Shown here piece after piece: positions 6,501 through 7,124 of a stretch of 7,124 bases of DNA. A model generated the notes under the pieces. It did not search any database and was not told where the DNA came from. It saw only the letters and a list, made by a program, of their open reading frames with translations. Origin of the DNA: Verrucomicrobia bacterium UBA1211 (GTDB lineage Bacteria > Verrucomicrobiota > Kiritimatiellia > RFP12 > UBA1067); the NCBI GenBank assembly GCA_002309585.1, contig DBXN01000163.1, forward strand, positions 37,158 to 44,281, in the 5' to 3' direction. Position 1 is the stretch's first letter. Every line of letters starts with the position of its first letter. Position numbers and translations under genes: made by a program.

Positions 6501-6607
6501 GCCGATTGCGCCCAGCCGGACCGCGCCGCCATCACCCAGGCGGCCGCCAGCGCACCCATCCGCATGAAAGACCATATAGAAGCGATAAATGAATCATGCC
6601 GTTTCAC
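3584..6607 (-). CDS. Exported FAD-dependent oxidoreductase with two golvesin-like modules and a calcium-loop C-terminal region
   Basis: A complete 1007-residue multidomain protein. Residues 1-33 are a Sec-type signal peptide (GALAAAWVMAARSGWA before Gln34) without a twin-arginine motif. Residues about 35-170 form a beta-rich, carbohydrate-binding-like domain. A Rossmann fold starts at 199 with LVVVGGGIAG (201-210), followed by FLGGNASGE (232-240). Other blocks are FVDATGDGWIG (325-335), RRIIGDYVV (461-469) and a C-terminal FAD motif, IPNLFLAGRCASFTHVAFGS (526-545), with TGGQMGVAVG (551-560). This matches the FAD_oxidored (PF12831) type. Two homologous golvesin/xanthan-lyase-like modules follow (about 604-738 and 739-875). 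Two Asp-rich loops come next (881-889 and 907-915), then a beta domain ending in FYRVQVNP. The GTG start is supported by AAGGAG eight bases upstream. Gln228 sits where an acidic ribose-binding residue is usual. Function is inferred to be redox chemistry on an extracellular sugar or polymer; the substrate is unknown. The gene lies 182 bp upstream of the mannose operon and is probably a separate transcription unit. Confidence 0.88.
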   Translation of the reverse strand: MKRHDSFIASIWSFMRMGALAAAWVMAARSGWAQSAVLAEAEAFADRGGWALDSQSVEQMGSPYLLAHGMGVPVADAVTTVRLPQLGAWRVWVRTRDWTPDYQGEKPGRFQVVINGAPLAPVFGVTPEAWGWVDGGVIDPPDGMAEIRLHDLTGFEGRCDAICFQDPAAAAPPESGAALARWRAEVGMESDAPTAVGAYDLVVVGGGIAGTCAAIAAAERGLTVALIQDRFFLGGNASGEIRVKTQGEVRHRIVQSVANTKENGNAYAHIDDTNRMAVVAAYPGITPFTGWRAYNALTNAERRIVSVDARRIDDGTRRRFTAPLFVDATGDGWIGFWAGASYRMGRESRAEYGESLAQAEADTCTMGNSLMWTSQELETDQTFPDVPWALPVSGTRSATSGNWQWEAGLGPTENTITDAETLRDRLFRAIYGSFWTAKQNSAHAKRVLLWVPFNAGKRESRRIIGDYVVKQQDVEGSVWFEDAIGTATWSIDLHFYSGDSGYIASTKQVQVARWYMPYRALCCRDIPNLFLAGRCASFTHVAFGSSRVMNTGGQMGVAVGYAASLCKAYGCEPRDIYRSAAKTEELQRLIGGAWPIRPLPDRPSIYDGIVDNPDAEVSGTWQLSTSEPGRYGPNYLHNKAVPSASTWVAYRPVLPAFRTYELQQMWNGNSSRASNVKVVIAYAERTVTNTVDMTTPGGVWASLGTWRFPQKGASATILTEGTTSGKYVIADAFRWRAYEGETIVDNADATGFKTSGTWAKSSYNANRYGADYLHNSKQAATDLWAAYTPTLTTSCLYRVSMIWNHSADRSTNVCVEVTHAKGTSRVTVDMTRDSGAWTALGEWTFTAGTAGSVKILTEGSAGKTVIADAVLFSPVTADTDDRDGNGLADTWEREHFLTLGGVDPLADPDGDGLTNADEYLAGSDPLDGTSVFSIRSFTRERNASNNRTVTLSWPSVSGRRYTVWRAESLMDTFVPYRTEVAATPPVNVLQLPADDADSAFYRVQVNP
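3824..3976 (-). other. Calcium-loop (thrombospondin type-3/EF-hand-like) segment of the flavoenzyme
   Basis: Encodes residues 878-928. Two loops are visible: D-R-D-G-N-G-L-A-D (881-889) followed by TWE, and D-P-D-G-D-G-L-T-N (907-915) followed by ADEYLAGSDP. Such DxDGDG loops before a short C-terminal beta domain are common at the ends of secreted proteins in PVC bacteria. They probably bind calcium and rigidify the attachment between the modules and the C-terminus. Confidence 0.75.
3983..4798 (-). other. Tandem golvesin-like modules of the flavoenzyme
   Basis: Encodes residues 604-875 as two homologous copies. Copy 1 has IVDNPDAEVSGTW, RYGPNYLHN, WVAYRP, VDMTTPGGVWASLGTW, ILTEG and VIADAFRW. 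Copy 2 has IVDNADATGFKTSGTW, RYGADYLHN, WAAYTP, VDMTRDSGAWTALGEW, ILTEG and VIADAVLF, in the same order and spacing. Modules of this kind are found on polysaccharide lyases and other secreted enzymes, probably for binding a polymer or surface. Protein-level similarity is clear while the DNA has diverged, so the duplication is old. Confidence 0.8.
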
Positions 6608-6615
6608 CGCGTAAA

Positions 6616-6621
6616 CTCCTT
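6616..6621 (-). promoter_or_regulatory. Shine-Dalgarno that fixes the GTG start of the flavoenzyme
   Basis: AAGGAG lies eight bases upstream of GTG at 6607-6605, the ideal spacing. The first in-frame ATG codons are Met15 and Met17. Using either would remove the charged N-terminal part of the signal peptide, and neither has as good a site at the right distance, so GTG is the preferred start. Confidence 0.8.
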
Positions 6622-6639
6622 ACCCACTCATTTGCTATT

Positions 6640-6674
6640 CAGCCACAAGACTTCAGACTTCAGCCATCAGACTT
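6640..6674. repeat. Five in-register heptamers in the rimO-flavoenzyme spacer
   Basis: The plus strand reads cagccac, aagactt, cagactt, cagccat and cagactt with no base between units, so 35 bp consist of exactly five heptamers. It can also be read as two 14-mers (12 of 14 bases identical) around a central cagactt. The repeats are direct, not inverted, so this is not a hairpin terminator. The rest of the 82-bp spacer holds the ribosome binding site; I found no convincing promoter in it. Confidence 0.8.
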
Positions 6675-6689
6675 CCCAACGCGCTACTC

Positions 6690-7124
6690 TCAACGCTCAT
6701 TGGCCCCCGTTTTCCGCGCGTCGGCGAGGAGGTCATACCCCCTGAACCCGGTGAGGGTGAGAGGGATGAAATCGCCGGTACGGGCGGTTTCGGGAACGCC
6801 CCTGATCCGGGTGATACCGTCGACATCGGGCGCCTGGCGGGGCAGCCGTCCGATCCACTCCTTACCTTTCGCGGCGAGGAGGAGGGCGGTGTCGGCTGTT
6901 CCCCGTAAGGCCGCCAGTTTCTCCCGGACGATCTTCCGCTGGATCTCCATCAGTTTCTTCCTTCGGGACTCGGCGACCTCCGCGGGGGGGCGATCGGGAA
7001 GGTCATAGGCGGCGGTGCCCTCCTCCGGGGAGAAGACAAAGACGCCAAGATGGTCAAACCGCGCGGCCTTGATGTACTCTGCGAGATGGTTGAAATGGGC
7101 ATCGGTCTCGCCGGGGAATCCGAC
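6690..7124 (-). CDS. rimO: Ribosomal protein S12 methylthiotransferase RimO, partial (C-terminal 144 residues)
   Basis: The frame is open from the right edge (7124) to the TGA at 6692-6690. RimO is a radical-SAM enzyme that adds a methylthio group to a conserved aspartate of ribosomal protein S12. The visible part begins with VGFPGETDAHFNHL, the end of the radical-SAM barrel. It continues with ARFDHLGVFVFSPEEGTAAYDL, diagnostic of RimO rather than MiaB, and the helical stretch ESRRKKLMEIQRKI. The C-terminal TRAM domain covers roughly the last 70 residues, including APDVDGITRIRG and TGDFIPLTLTGFRGYDLLAD. Family length is about 440 residues, so about two thirds, including the iron-sulfur cysteine motifs, lie outside the window. 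It is a housekeeping gene and is probably unrelated to the glycan genes downstream. It ends 82 bp before the flavoenzyme start, with no hairpin terminator in between; read-through is possible. Confidence 0.93.
   Translation of the reverse strand, partial: VGFPGETDAHFNHLAEYIKAARFDHLGVFVFSPEEGTAAYDLPDRPPAEVAESRRKKLMEIQRKIVREKLAALRGTADTALLLAAKGKEWIGRLPRQAPDVDGITRIRGVPETARTGDFIPLTLTGFRGYDLLADARKTGANER

Noticed and set aside
3923..6592. An 889-codon open frame on the plus strand, antisense to the flavoenzyme
   Set aside because: It reads as Arg/Gly/Val/Pro/His-rich low-information protein with no family motif. It is the expected stop-free mirror of a GC-rich gene, and the minus-strand frame has clear domains, a signal peptide and a Shine-Dalgarno.
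6640..6674. A CRISPR-like array or a hairpin terminator in the rimO-flavoenzyme spacer
   Set aside because: Units are only seven bases with no spacers, and all are direct repeats; no complementary arm was found.
6608..6689. A promoter for the flavoenzyme, with TTGGGA or TTGTGG as a possible -35
   Set aside because: No acceptable -10 box lies 16-18 bases downstream of either, so the promoter was not called.

Overview
The window is GC-rich bacterial DNA in which every gene I can support lies on the minus strand. It reads as the exported glycan-utilisation part of a genome from the PVC group (Verrucomicrobiota, Kiritimatiellota or Lentisphaerota). That placement is an inference. It rests on a secreted multidomain flavoenzyme with tandem golvesin-like modules and an Asp-rich calcium-loop C-terminus, a signal-peptide GH125 mannosidase, and a secreted formylglycine-generating-enzyme-like protein. 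No rRNA, tRNA, CRISPR array, transposase or origin was seen.

In transcription order (right to left): 6690-7124 is the C-terminal third of rimO, the ribosomal protein S12 methylthiotransferase, cut by the right edge. After an 82-bp spacer containing five in-register heptamers, a GTG-started gene (6607-3584) encodes a 1007-residue exported FAD-dependent oxidoreductase. A 182-bp spacer follows (3402-3583); about 125 bp of it is short tandem words of period 7 or 8. Next is a compact three-gene operon: manA, mannose-6-phosphate isomerase (3401-2415), 10 bp, an exported GH125 exo-alpha-1,6-mannosidase (2404-971), 22 bp, and a secreted FGE/SUMF1-family protein (948-1, cut by the left edge).

The operon has an internal logic. 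The exported mannosidase would trim terminal alpha-1,6-mannose from mannans or N-glycan-like chains. After uptake and phosphorylation by genes not in this window, ManA would convert mannose-6-phosphate to fructose-6-phosphate. The FGE-like partner may mature a sulfatase or be a non-catalytic surface protein; its active-site region is outside the window. A sigma70-type promoter (TTGAGC, 17 bp, TATACT) sits so close to the manA ATG that the mRNA should be leaderless or nearly so, whereas the downstream genes have Shine-Dalgarno sequences.

The most unusual thing here is the text of the two noncoding spacers. Both are built from stacked, in-register 7-8 bp near-repeats, with a different word in each block. 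They sit between transcription units and are absent from the two short spacers inside the operon.
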